A program made the position numbers and the translations under genes. Positions 28,319 to 39,036 of a DNA stretch of 64,000 nt are shown here, one piece after another (the stretch's first letter is position 1; each line of letters starts with the position of its first letter). The notes beneath the pieces are model-generated. The model saw only the letters and a program-made list of their open reading frames with translations. It searched no databases and was not told the origin of the DNA. Origin of the DNA: Vulcanisaeta sp. JCM 16161 (lineage in GTDB: Archaea; Thermoproteota; Thermoprotei; Thermoproteales; Thermocladiaceae); NCBI RefSeq assembly GCF_001316285.1, contig NZ_BBDO01000002.1, positions 1 through 64,000 on the forward strand, written 5' to 3'.

Positions 28319-28681
28319 ATGGAAAATACCGTGGCTAAGGTCAGGCTTTGCAACCCAAGGGACTCGGGCAGGTGCCTAGAGCTTGATTTACTCGTCGACA
28401 CGGGCAGCACCTACACGTGGATTAAGGCCTCGAGACTCAGGGAGTTGGGAATAGAGCCGATGAAAAGGTGGAGGTTCAGGACGATCGAGGGCAGGATAAT
28501 CGAGAGGAACCTTGGCGAGGCAATCATTGAGTGCATGGGCGAGAGGGCAACAACAATCGTAGTCTTCGCCCAGGAAAACGACGCAGAAGTACTAGGCGTA
28601 TACTCACTAGAAGGCCTAAGACTAGAGGTAGATCCAGTAACAAAGCAACTAAAGAAGACCGAGGCATTACTCGCCATATAA
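28319..28681 (+). CDS. Retropepsin-like aspartyl protease, second of a tandem pair
   Basis: 120 residues, frame intact. It has LELDLLVDTGSTYTWIKASR with the D-T-G catalytic triplet, GRIIERNLGEAIIEC, and AEVLGVYSLEGLRLEVDP. It is clearly a diverged duplicate of the upstream gene: both end in a K-Q/R-L-K-K/P-T-EALL segment. The two could form homodimers or a heterodimer. TATA-like DNA (ttattaaattc) lies about 25 bases before the ATG, so it may be transcribed independently. Confidence 0.8.
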   Translation: MENTVAKVRLCNPRDSGRCLELDLLVDTGSTYTWIKASRLRELGIEPMKRWRFRTIEGRIIERNLGEAIIECMGERATTIVVFAQENDAEVLGVYSLEGLRLEVDPVTKQLKKTEALLAI

Positions 28682-29266
28682 TTAATCATCCTACTCGCCC
28701 TTAACTGATGAACATCAAAGACCGATTACCGATCACGCCTATTCACACGTAATGAGCAAGGGCGTTGGTGAGCAGTTACGGCAGCTCTTGGTAATTGACG
28801 AGGCTTATTATGTGCTTAATTCGCCATTGGTCATTCGCTGTGGTGCATGTTTCCCAGGTCATGACTGCCGTGCTCCTAACCTACATCAACAACCGAAGCA
28901 CGTATGAGCCTTGTGATTCACCTCATTACCTAACCAGCAGCACGACCTACTCCTAGGTGATTAGTTTCGGAAACAAACCATCCAACGCAATCACGGCTTC
29001 ATTAAGTGGAACAGCCCTCTGGCTCCTCGCCGGTGATGCGATCATTGGCTTATCAACGGGCATCGGCAACTCGATGACCCACCAGTACCAGTAATGGAGC
29101 AACATATACAAGCACTTAGCAAATTCTTGGGAAAGCAATAAACAAGAACAGCACCAAGAGGGAGAAAATAACAAGGACAATAAGAAGGGTATGCAATGTA
29201 CGACGAACCAAACATCCCACCAAAATCCAAAACCCAAGCGAAACAAAAACGCACTAACAATCTTCG
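28682..29266. other. Gene-poor stretch with a possible ATPase scrap
   Basis: No gene supported. At 28753 a 46-codon frame reads LRQLLVIDEAYYVLN, resembling a Walker B strand of a AAA or HerA-type ATPase; it may be a remnant. The long minus-strand frame over 28953-29330 overlaps the tRNA gene and is not credible. Confidence 0.4.
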
Positions 29267-29390
29267 TGGTGGGGCCGCCGGGATTTGAACCCGGGATCAC
29301 TCGGGCATACCCCGCCACCACCGGTTCCAAACAATGTCCCGGTGGTGGACATCCAAGCCGAGCATCCTAGCCAGGCTAGACTACGGCCCC
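29267..29390 (-). tRNA. tRNA-Pro (UGG) with a 46-nt intron and encoded CCA
   Basis: Read on the minus strand, the acceptor stem is GGGGCCG with CGGCCCC at the other end, then discriminator A and an encoded CCA. The T arm is CCGGG-TTCAAAT-CCCGG. The anticodon stem CTCGG/CCGAG pairs once 46 bases are removed after position 37, leaving loop CTTGGA-C with anticodon TGG. The inserted segment has its own perfect 10-bp stem, CCACCACCGG with CCGGTGGTGG. Acceptor and T-arm sequences are those of archaeal tRNA-Pro. I did not verify the exact bulge-helix-bulge splice sites. Confidence 0.85.
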
Positions 29391-29504
29391 GCTCTCCATA
29401 AACTTAATGTAGTTTTTTTAAGCTTTTACTGATGGTTCGCCTTATGGATAAGTAATGCTTTATTCCTTAAGCAATAACGTATTTTCTTAATGCTTACTAA
29501 TATC

Positions 29505-30116
29505 AGGGAGTATTCACGCCATATCACCAAGGCTGTTTGACAATAATGTATTAAGAGCCATGCAATATGGGTTGTTGATAGATGGTAATGTTGATAGGGA
29601 TGGATATCCTGAAATAGGCACTACCCACCTTTGGCAGGGTATTATTTGGCCATTGGTATTTCTAGGTAAGAATAATATGTACGTGAAGAACATTAATATA
29701 AATAAAAGGATATAACCATTACATGGTTTTTAACATCCATTGATTGTAGGTTTAAAGGTGGAAGTGCGGTTGATATTGAGCGTGGTTTTGTTGTTTGCTG
29801 TGTTTGGTGATGGTGATATTCAGGATGAGTATGATGTGGGGGATTAGGTTGTTCATGGGTGGTGGGTATGGGTGGGAGTGGGTTGTTAGGGTTAGGTCTT
29901 CGAGGGTTGTTAAGTTGGCTGGGGAGTGGTTGGGGCGATCCCGTGTTTAGGGTTGTTATTGGGGATTTGGCTCGATTTATTGATGCGTTAAGCTTAGGCT
30001 GTTGATTTATTTGGCCGGCATGGGCTATAGGCCGAAGGGTAGGTCTTCCGTGTTTATTGGCGGTGTGAAGATGGTGGTGAGGGCTTGCGATGGTTATGTG
30101 AAGTTGATCGCTGTTT
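29505..30116 (+). pseudogene. PaRep2b, decayed third copy
   Basis: The plus strand near 29533-29700 reads SPRLFDNNVLRAMQYGLLID, then GNVDRDGYPEIGTTHLWQG and GKNNMYVKNINI, aligning with the first LAGLIDADG-like part of copies 1 and 2. Near 29795 it reads LLFAVFGDGDIQDEYD, the second such motif. Near 30012-30116 it reads YLAGMGYRPKGRSSVFIGG to the stop, the C-terminal domain. The N-terminal helical half is missing and at least four frame breaks and stops lie within, so this copy is dead. Confidence 0.7.
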
Positions 30117-30466
30117 GAGCGCGTACGTGTACGGCGGGGCGAGGTGATGAGACATGGCTGGATTAGGGCAGTAGTACGTGAGACTTTCCGAGATATTAAA
30201 GGAGACTATGGGTAGCGGTAATGATGGGGGATCGCGAAGTATTGATGACGCCATGGCTAGGCTCGGCTGCCAAACCGCTACCCCAAACCGCTACCGAGGA
30301 CTTTGTGAGAACTCAGCAGGTGAATAAGTTTTACAGTTAATCATCACCACCCTTGTTCTCGGTTCTGCCTTCCTTTCCTTTCGCTCCAGTATTTCCACCC
30401 ATGTTAGGAAGCAGTCGGTGATGGTGTTCCCAGTCCACCTTTGTTCCTTTTCATAACCCATGCCCA
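30117..30466. other. Intergenic, nothing supported
   Basis: No credible gene. A minor feature is the word CCGCTACC, present twice at about 30276-30296 and once inverted (GGTAGCGG) near 30209. It is too short to interpret. Confidence 0.4.
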
Positions 30467-31255
30467 TCAACCCAGGTACTTCCTGAAGAAGTTAACCGTC
30501 CTCTCCCAGGCATCCTTCGCGGCTGCCTCATTATATACAGGCCCACCCTCGGTGGCGAAGGCGTGGTACGTACCTGGGTAGAAGGCCATCTCAAACCTCG
30601 GTTTGTAGGTTAGTACAGCCCTTATTAGGTCTGGTATTCCCTGGTTTATGGCTGGGTCCTCACTGGCGTAAATAGCCAGTATTGCCCCCTTGATCTTGGC
30701 TATGTCGTTTATATTCTTCGGGTTCCTACCATAGTAAATCACCAACGCGTCAAAGGGCACCCTCGTTGACGCCTCGAAGGCTAAGCCGCCGCCCATGCAA
30801 AAGCCTATTATGCCCATCCTCTCCACCTTGTACGTACTCTTTACGTAGTTGTACGTGTCCACTATGTCCCTGACCATCCTCTCCTCAGTGGTCTCCCTAT
30901 TAATGACCAGCTCCTGCACTATCTCCCTTTCCGTTGGTGATAATGAGCTCATTAACTCGCTGATTGCCTTTAGGTCAGCTCTCCTCTCTGGTGGTATTGA
31001 CCAAAATCTTCTCATTACTTCAGCTATGTTCTGCTCAGTAAATATATCGGCTTTTCTCGAATATAGATTTGGCGCTATTGCCAGATACCCAAGCCCAGCC
31101 AATCTTCTGGTTACATTCCTTATGAATTCCGTTATTCCGAAGATTTCGTGAATCACGATTACTGATGCCTTATGTGGCGTGTCTGGCGTTACCTGAAAAG
31201 CCGTTAATTCACTACCATCGCTCACCCTGTACCTTATGTATTCCTCCCTTGGCAT
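30467..31255 (-). CDS. Dienelactone hydrolase family alpha/beta hydrolase
   Basis: 262 residues, frame intact. It has the DLH pattern: VIVIHEIFGITEFIRNVTRR, LGYLAIAPNLYSR, the nucleophile elbow IGFCMGGGLAFE with Cys as nucleophile, the acid region LAIYASEDPAIN, and the catalytic His in YPGTYHAFATEGGP. It hydrolyses dienelactones or related esters; the physiological substrate is not known. Cytoplasmic, no signal peptide. Divergent from the aCPSF1 gene, with about 140 bases between the starts. Confidence 0.88.
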   Translation of the reverse strand: MPREEYIRYRVSDGSELTAFQVTPDTPHKASVIVIHEIFGITEFIRNVTRRLAGLGYLAIAPNLYSRKADIFTEQNIAEVMRRFWSIPPERRADLKAISELMSSLSPTEREIVQELVINRETTEERMVRDIVDTYNYVKSTYKVERMGIIGFCMGGGLAFEASTRVPFDALVIYYGRNPKNINDIAKIKGAILAIYASEDPAINQGIPDLIRAVLTYKPRFEMAFYPGTYHAFATEGGPVYNEAAAKDAWERTVNFFRKYLG

Positions 31256-31394
31256 GCAAGGGTTTTACTTGCTGTCTTATTAAGTTTCCGTTATCGGGTT
31301 GCGGGATGTTTTACCTGTTATTTCCCATGCTTCTTTAGAGATAATTTTTTTAAGTGTCTGCGGTATTCGTTCCTTAGTTCTCGAGGTTTTGAGT

Positions 31395-33322
31395 ATGGCA
31401 TCCTTAAAGGAGGAGATGGAGAAGAAGATTATGGAGATTCTACCGCCCGAAGCCAAGTTTTCTAGGGTGGATTTTGAGGGGCCTAACGTCATTATCTACG
31501 TAATGAACCCGAGGTACGTGATGGAACACAGCGAGTACATAAAGACCCTGGCTAAGGAGTTGAAGAAGTACATAATCATTAGGGGTGATCCTAAGGTTAG
31601 GATTAGGGAGGTTGATAAGTTAAAGAGGGTTATAACGGACATGGTAACTAAGAGTGTTGGTTCGAATATAATCGATGATATTGTGGTTGATGAGCCAACG
31701 GGCGAGGTCTACGTCTACCTGAAGAAGCCTGTTAGGGAGAGGAGTAAATTGGAGAAGGAGATACTGGCTGAGACTGGTTGGAAGCCATGGATAATACCCA
31801 CAGCGCTTGAGATGGGTAAGGACTTGCCCAGGTCGGACATCGACGCGGTTAAGCAGATACAGATAGCCACCGCCAAGGATAGGCTCGAGTTCCTAAGGAG
31901 GCTTGGCATGAGGATTCATAGGGAGCCCATTTACAGGGATGCTAGGATAACCGTTACGGGCTTAGGCGCACAGATGGAGGTTGGTAGGAGCGCCATACTC
32001 GTTAGGACCAAGGAAAGCTCAATACTACTGGACTGCGGCGTTAAACCATCGAGCTCCGGTGATGAGGCGCCATTACTTGATGAGCTCGACCTGGACTCAT
32101 TAGACGCCGTCGTCATAACCCACGCGCATATGGATCACATAGGCTTCGTCCCATACCTATTCAAGTATGGTTATAAGGGCCTGTCTATATGACGGAACCC
32201 ACGAAGTACCTAATGGAGGTGCTACTCACGGATTATATCGAGCAGGCCGAGTCCGAGGGCAGGTACCACCGTACACCAGACAGGACCTCGCCCAAGCCCT
32301 CTATCACACGATAACCCTCAACTATGCTGACCACCCAACCGACATATCGCCGGACACAAAGCTCATGCTCTTTGACGCCGGTCATGAGGTCGGGTCGGCA
32401 GTGGTTCACCTACACATTGGTAATGGCCTTTACAACATCATTTACACGGGCGACATGAAGTACGGCCCAACAAGGCTCCTGAACCCAGCCCATAACAAGT
32501 TCAAGAGGGCTGAGTTGCTCATCATGGAGAGTACGTATGGCGGTAAGGAGGATATTCAACCACCGAGGCAGGAGAGCGAGCAGAGGCTTGTTGAGTTGGT
32601 TAAGCACACCGTTGAGCATGAGGGTAAGGTTTTGATACCCGTGTTCAGCACAGGTAGAGCTCAGGAAATACTCCTGGTGCTTAACGAGGCGATTAACAAT
32701 AAGCAACTGCCCAAGATACCGATATACGTTGATGGTATGGTCCTAGAGACACTGAACGTACACCTAATGTTCCCAGACTACCTAAACAGGACTCTTAGGG
32801 AGATGATATATGACGGCGTAAACCCATTCCTAAGCGAGTACGTTAAGCCATCGAGAGGGCTAGGGATCCTGAGAAGCGTAAGGAGCAGGTCATGGAAATA
32901 CTACAGGGACCACCAGCAGTCATACTCGCCCCACACGGCATGCTCAATGGAGGGCCTATAATGGACTACTTCGTGCATGCCTCCGAGGATGAGAAGAACA
33001 TGCTCATCTTCGTATCTTACCAGGCAGAGAATACGATTGGCAGGAGGATCCAACAGGGCGAGAGGAAATTAACCGTTAGGTACTACTCAGACAGGGTGAC
33101 GCTTGATATTAAGATGAAGGTTGAATCCATACCCGGCTTCTCAGGCATAGTGATAGGAGACAACTAATTAATTACGTGAGAAATATGGAACCAAAGCCCC
33201 ATAAAATAATGCTTGTTCACGGAGAGCCAAGTAAGATAATGAACCTAGCCCTAACCCTGGAGCTCCAGCTGAAGATACCGACGGTCTTCATGAATAATGG
33301 GGAGACCCTAAGGCTCGTCTAG
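31395..33322 (+). CDS. aCPSF1/FttA: KH plus MBL/beta-CASP ribonuclease, several frame breaks
   Basis: About 640 residues read across breaks near 32190, 32265, 32865 and 33148, the full family length. Start is the ATG at 31395 (MASLKEEMEKKIMEILPPEA). Two KH-type domains fill residues 1-150. The metallo-beta-lactamase motif is VVITHAHMDHIGFVPYLF, then HEVGSAVVHLHIG and YTGDMKYG. Beta-CASP parts are LIMESTYGG, VLIPVFSTGRAQEIL, and in the third frame PAVILAPHGMLNGGP. The last frame ends KIMLVHGEPSKIMNLA to NNGETLRLV. This enzyme is the conserved archaeal transcription termination factor, so the breaks are almost surely sequence errors. Confidence 0.9.
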
Positions 33323-35200
33323 TCTCTGTCCTTCCGTAAACCACGAACATCACAATTGCCAATAGGATCACCACAACCGCCACTAGGACTAGGGTGGTGA
33401 TCACGGGCTTCTGTGGCGGTTTATAACCGAGGGCCGCGAGGACGTACATCGCCGCCGACCAGGTCAATGGCGATGTTGTTGGCAGTGGGTAGCCAAGCCT
33501 AGGATCAATAGCCTCGGGGAGGAGGCCATGCTGTGAATGCTCAACGCACCACATAAGTATGTTGTTAACACCCGCGTAGTTTCCAATGTCCTCGTAGTAC
33601 ATTGCCAGGAACAACGTGGTTATCAACCAGGGCGGGTCTGGCGCCGTACTATCGTAGAGGCTTGAATCGTAGTGATAATCATCGCCTGGGAATCTTGCCA
33701 ACCTCCATTAACTGTTAATACGTGTATTATGGTTTCGACTGTGCTTACCGCCCTAGCGCTACGCGGGTTCACCAGCCCCATGGCTATGGGTAAAATTACT
33801 GATGAGTCGGGTATTCCATTCGGTACATAGGTCACCTGCGAACCACTGCTTGTGTATACCACCGTGCTCGTGATTGCTTGTGAGTAGAACTTGCCGGTAT
33901 AGAAGTACCTCTGTATCGTGGAGTTTAATTCATTGGCGGCCCTGAGGATCTCCGTGTCATTGAGACCTAGCGCCCTGTATATCTGTGCCGAGGCGTATAG
34001 GCCTTGGTCATCAATTGCCTGGGTCCAGAAGTTATAGGCGTAGTTGCTCTCCCAAATGCTTAGGTCCCTGGGTATCAAGCCATTATCCTCACTAATACTA
34101 TTCAACTCCCAGTTAAGGGACTTATTGATGCAGGGTAGCACCGCCATTAGGAATGACTTATTGTGGGTGTACTCATAGAATTGCCAAACACCTATTTGGA
34201 ATAGGCCGACGCTATCGTACTCCGGAATTCCGAAGGTCCTGTCTGGAGTTCCGTACCAGAAGTTATAGCGCGTGTACCAGGTGCCGCTTGAATTCTGGGA
34301 ATTGCACATCCATAGCCAGTACTTCATTGCCGGTCCATAATAACCAGCGGCCTGAAGGGCCATTGCCGCGAAGGAGGAGTCCCTGACCCAGCTGTAGAAG
34401 TATACGGGCTCTGGCGATGCAATGAATTCCCCAGTGACTGGGTTCTGATCATCCATAATGAGGAGGAGGCTCAGGTAATACTCAGTTAGCAATGCACCGC
34501 TTAGCCTGGGCTTTCTCGCCAGCCCCAGCCAATTACTGACCTCGTTATTGTTAATACTCATTAATTCATTAATTGGGATTATTGACGCACCACCGAGGTT
34601 TAAAACCACGTATGTGTAATTACCACTTACGCTTAGTACCGTCCATCCATCCACGTTCCTTACCGTAATCCCACTACCTGAGTATATACTGAATAGTAAT
34701 GGTGATTTAATAATCACGAATGTATCATTAATTACCTGATAAGTATAAGACCCCGGCATAAATACCTCAATAGTCAGTAAGCCTCTGGACCTAGCAATAA
34801 CGGCTATGGTTGTGTAGTTCGGAGGTATGAATATTGATACCTCACCATTACTTCCCCTGATAATGACCGTATTATTAAGCGCCAGGTAGGCCTCGCTAGT
34901 GTTTCCTAGATTTGCAATTGTCACATTAATATTTAGCAGTCCGTATTGACCATAAAACACCTGAAGTATTGATGGTGGCCTAGAGGACTCGCCGTTTAAT
35001 ATGGGTTTTGGTATTGGGTATCCCGTGGATATGTAGACGCTCAGGTTCCTCCAATTACTTAACAGTAGGTAAGCAGGTGATGAGGTGTTTGTCGGTATTT
35101 GAACAGTGATTTGCCGCTGGGTTAGTGATAACGCGATCATTGATGCGCCAATTACCAGTAATGCAATTCCAATGATTAGGAAGATGAGTCTCCAATTCAT
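33288..35200 (-). CDS. Membrane-anchored GH15 glucoamylase-like protein, one frame break
   Basis: About 640 residues across a break near 33690. TM anchors are seen at the N-terminus (LIFLIIGIALLVIGASMIA) and the C-terminus (TTLVLVAVVVILLAIVMFVV). The GH15 (alpha/alpha)6 barrel motifs are FYSWVRDSSFAAMALQAAGY, FGIPEYDSVGLFQIGVWQFY, and the catalytic Glu in LLPEAIDPRLGYPLPTTSP with PLTWSAAMYVLAA. It would cleave alpha-glucans or oligosaccharides outside the cell, releasing glucose. An N-terminal beta-sandwich rich in Asn/Ser covers residues 30-210. The 3' end overlaps the convergent aCPSF1 gene by about 35 bases. Confidence 0.83.
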
Positions 35201-35313
35201 TAATTATTGATTTCACGAAGGACTTTAATACTTTATCTAGAGTCAACGTTCAATTAATCAATTAGGAGTATACCTTTTAATGCCTTGGATTATGCATTTC
35301 ATGAAGTGAGGAT

Positions 35314-36140
35314 ATGTTGACATACTTACTTGGTATTGTATTGGCTGTTGCTGCGTCACTCACCTGGCAGTGTCGCCAATACTCTACAGGGTGGGCGCAA
35401 CGGACAGCGCGCTCGATGACCTAGTATCGAACTCGTTAGGTGCTTTCATACTAGCAATACCATTCATACTACTTAAACCACCGCTAAATGGCGGTGCCTG
35501 GCTTTACGGCACCATCTTCGCAGTGCTTGGGCCCGTCTTCGGCACCTACGTATTCCTGATCTCACTGAGGTATGCCGATGTCGGTATTGCCAACGTGATC
35601 TCCTACGCCTACGTAGTCCTACTCCCAATACTACTACTCGTGATAAGCCCATCGTACTTAACATACACGTGGCCAGCCATACTAATAATGATTGGTCTCT
35701 ACCTAATAATGGGTTCTGGCAAGGGCACGTTTTATGGATACATCATGGCGCTTCTCTCGGCAATACTCTACGCCTTCTCCTTCCTGGCGCTTTACAGGGC
35801 CTATGAGTACACAAATCCCTGGGGCATAATATTCATTAGGGGCATCACACTGATGATAGGTGCATTAATATTAAAGATCGTGGTTGAGGGCTTCAGGTTT
35901 AAAGTTAGTAGTAAGGTCTTCCTTGCCGGATTGATTAGCTACGGCGTTGGGGGTCCCCTCTACGTATTGTCCGTGGATTATGCCGGAATCGCCGTACCAA
36001 CGCTAATAACAGCATTATCGCCTGTGATTACCGAGGTCCTGGCAATAGTTAAGCTTAAAGAGAAGCTGAACCTAAAATCAACGCTTGGATTTATAGCCGT
36101 AATAACGGGCATAATAATAGCATCAGTAATCGGTATTTAG
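35314..36140 (+). CDS. EamA/DMT-family transporter, one frame break
   Basis: About 275 residues. It starts at the ATG 35314 (MLTYLLGIVLAVAASLTW) and the frame breaks near 35372, resuming as SPILYRVGATDSALDDLVSN. Ten hydrophobic helices follow in two EamA repeats. Markers are YVFLISLRYADVGIANVISY in repeat 1, and YVLSVDYAGIAVPTLITALSP with EVLAIVKLKEKLN in repeat 2. DMT exporters handle amino acids, sugars or metabolites; substrate is unknown. The gene is on its own, with a strong inverted repeat about 105 bases after its stop. Confidence 0.78.
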
Positions 36141-36245
36141 ATTTAAAATCTGGGCACAATAATTTACTCCGGTGATGATGGGTCGATGATATGGATGATA
36201 AGGTGATTTAGGAAGAGACGAGCTGATCAGGATTCCTATTTTTGA

Positions 36246-36280
36246 CAAATTATAGCATTACATGGTAATGCTATAATTTG
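36246..36280. promoter_or_regulatory. Perfect 35-bp inverted repeat
   Basis: Arms CAAATTATAGCATTAC (36246-36261) and GTAATGCTATAATTTG (36265-36280) are exact reverse complements around ATG. It lies 75 bases before the acyl-CoA synthetase start and about 105 bases after the EamA stop. It could be an operator for a dimeric regulator or an RNA hairpin. It lacks the T-run typical of archaeal terminators. Confidence 0.6.
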
Positions 36281-36355
36281 CTTTAACGAATATAATTACT
36301 AAGTAGTAGGATAAATAAGATAAAATTTATTAATATCAAAAACTACCAAATTATA

Positions 36356-38105
36356 ATGGCTAGCATAGTTCTTGATGAGTTCCTTAAACAGAGAAACACG
36401 CTCCTAAATGCAGGTAGCTATGAGGAGGCTAAGGCTAACTTCCGGTGGCCACCGCCTGGTGAGTTTAATTGGGCTGTGGATTATTTTGATAAGTATCTTG
36501 CCGAGACGGCCACAAACCCTGCCCTCGTATACATAAATGACGAGTTATTCAGGACCGGCGATTCTAGGACCTTTAGCTACCTTGAGCTTAGGGCTAGGTC
36601 TAATAGGTTAGCTAACGCACTTACTGAGTTGGGTATTGGACGTGGGGATGTGGTCATGGTAATGCTCAATAATAGACCTGAACTCTTTGAGACCTTCCTT
36701 GCATTAATGAAGATGGGCGCCATAATAGCGCCAGCAACAACACTATTATTGCCGGCGGACATTGAGGACAGGGCCGCGAGAGCCCACTTCAAGGCTATAA
36801 TTGCTGATCCTGAGGTCGTCAGTAGGATCGATAAAATTAGGGATAGGCTTGAGAAGCTTGGTGTTAAGTATTTTATAACTCTCGGTAAGCCGGGACCTGG
36901 TTGGATTGATTATTACGAATTAACCAGCGGTAAGTCAGAGAACTTCCAGGGAGTTAGGACTAGGACTGATGAATTACTATTGATATACTTCACGTCTGGA
37001 ACAACGGCTAAGCCAAAGATGGTAATGCACACCCACTCAAGCTACCCAATTGGCCACTTAACAACCATGTACTGGGTCGGTGCTAAGCCAGGCTATAGGC
37101 ACATGAACATATCGAGCCCAGGCTGGGCAAAGTGGGCTTGGTCAACATTCTTCGCGGCATTCAACGCGGGCGCGACTACAGTTGTTTATGACTATAGCGG
37201 CAGGTTCAGTGCGGCAAATCACCTAAAGGTTCTTGAGAACTATGGCGTTGATACACTGTGCGCACCGCCAACTGTTTGGCGTATGATAATACTCGAGGAC
37301 TTAACAAAGTATAACCTAGAGAAGATTAAGAGCTTCGTAAGCGCCGGCGAGCCCCTAAATCCAGAGGTAATTGAACGTGTTTATAAAGCCACGGGTAAGT
37401 ACATACGTGATGGTTATGGACAGACAGAGACCACGCTCATGGTTGGAAACTTCCCAGGTATGAAGATTAAGCCTGGCTCAATGGGTAAGCCAGCCCCTGG
37501 CTATGACGTAGTCCTTGTCGATGAGGATGGGAACCCCGTGGGTACCAACAAGGATGGCCACATAACCGTTAGGACAAGCCCGAGGCCCATTGGCTTAATG
37601 GTTGGTTATGATGATGAGAATAAGAATAAGGAGGTGTTTAGGCTCGGCCTTTACTTCACTGGCGACGTGGCTTCATGGATGAGGAGGGCTACCTATACTT
37701 CGTTGGTCGTGCAGATGACGTCTTCAAGTCAAGTGACTATAGGATTAGTCCGTTTGAACTCGAGAGCGATTTATTGAAGCACCCGGCTGTTGCCGAGGCT
37801 GCCGTGGTCCCAAGCCCAGACCCAATAAGGGGCTTCATACCAAAGGCATACATAGTGCTGAAGCCGGGCTACACACCAAGTAAGGACCTCGCCCATGACA
37901 TCTTCAAGTTCATTAGCTTAACATAGCGCCATACAAGAGACCTAGGGTCATTGAGTTCGTGCCTGAGTTACCTAAGACCATCAGTGGTAAGATTAGGCGT
38001 GTTGAACTTAGGGGCCTTGAACGTGAGAAGAGGAATAAGGGCATTAGGAGTGAGCATGAGTACTTCGAGGACGACTTCCCAGACATTAAACAGATGAGGG
38101 TGTAA
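36356..38105 (+). CDS. AMP-forming acyl-CoA synthetase, with two frame breaks
   Basis: About 580 residues across breaks near 37670 and 37915. It begins with the ACS-type N-terminus ([20 protein letters not shown]). The AMP-binding signature is [20 protein letters not shown], followed by [34 protein letters not shown] and [15 protein letters not shown]. The A8 hinge region is FTGDVASW then [20 protein letters not shown]. The C-terminal lysine segment is [16 protein letters not shown]. It activates a short- or medium-chain acid to its CoA thioester. The TATA-like ataaaatttat lies 35-40 bases before the start. Complete apart from breaks. Confidence 0.87.
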
Positions 38106-38160
38106 TATGGCTAGGTCATTATTAAAATGATTTTTAAATTTAGTATTGTCTTTTTCCCTA

Positions 38161-39036
38161 ATGTCCAGCACAATAAGGAGGATTAGCCTTGGGGTTGATT
38201 GGCTTGATTACGCAATGCTTGGCGGTGTGCCGAGGGGCAATTGGCTCCTGGTAACCGGCGAGCCTGGGGTTGGTAAGTCAATACTCACGATACAGGCGGC
38301 TGGGGCTAATGTGGATGCAATGCCGGTGGTCTACGTCTCCACGGAGACCAGGTTCTTCGACGTTGTTAGGCAGGCTAGGCAGTTCGGTATTGACTTATCT
38401 GATGCGGTTAGTTTGGCAGACGTCCTGGCTGGTAAGGTTAAGGACGTGAAGACGAACCTAGTCGTCATCGACCTCTTTGGGTTGGCTAGGGAGTATAGGG
38501 AACTACTCAAGGCGAGTGAGGAAGAGGAGGGTAAGTCTAAGGCTAAGTCACCACTGAGTATGGAGGTCGTGATGGCATCAATAGAGAAGGCTTATGAGGT
38601 GCTTGGCATTGCGGAGGAGGGTAGGGTCACGAAGGACGTGCTAGTGATTATTGACTCCCTGGCCCCAATGTGGGCCCATGCCCCCGCAATGGCTAGGTTG
38701 ATTACGTATAGGCTCAGGCAGAGGCTCTACCGCTCTAACGTTACCGTCCTAATGACTAACCAATTCGCCCCAACCACAGGCATGACCTTCGGGTTCGGCG
38801 CCGAGCACATCGCCGACGCAATAATACACATGTGGATTGAACAGCCCGAGAAGAAGAAGGAGATTGAGAGGTGGCTCATAATCAAGAAGGCTAGGCTAAC
38901 GAATCACTACAGGAAGGCCATGAGGTACGAGATAGAGCCTGGCAAGGGATTAACACTTATAGAGCCCAGCATTGAGGAGTTGAAGAAGTGGTTTGATGAG
39001 TATGCAAGTAAGCAGGAATCAAGTGGAGAGGAATAA
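38161..39036 (+). CDS. RadA/KaiC-like RecA-fold ATPase
   Basis: About 291 residues from the ATG at 38161 (MSSTIRRISLGVDWLDY), placed about 28 bases after a TATA box (tttttaaattt), so leaderless. Walker A is VTGEPGVGKSILTIQ (about residues 32-46), Walker B VLVIIDSLAPMWAHAP, and the family's Q-loop-like region is NVTVLMTNQFAPTTGMTFGF. It is a single-domain KaiC-family ATPase without the RadA N-terminal HhH domain, so it is a paralog rather than the recombinase itself. Its partner may be the short gene that overlaps its 3' end. Confidence 0.85.
   Translation: MSSTIRRISLGVDWLDYAMLGGVPRGNWLLVTGEPGVGKSILTIQAAGANVDAMPVVYVSTETRFFDVVRQARQFGIDLSDAVSLADVLAGKVKDVKTNLVVIDLFGLAREYRELLKASEEEEGKSKAKSPLSMEVVMASIEKAYEVLGIAEEGRVTKDVLVIIDSLAPMWAHAPAMARLITYRLRQRLYRSNVTVLMTNQFAPTTGMTFGFGAEHIADAIIHMWIEQPEKKKEIERWLIIKKARLTNHYRKAMRYEIEPGKGLTLIEPSIEELKKWFDEYASKQESSGEE

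Noticed and set aside
28953..29330. Minus-strand open frame of 125 codons
   Set aside because: It runs through the tRNA-Pro gene and its N-terminal part is the tRNA sequence.
36246..36280. Intrinsic terminator for the EamA gene
   Set aside because: There is no following T-run and the loop and stem are AT-rich; archaeal terminators are mainly T-runs, so I list it as an unexplained inverted repeat.
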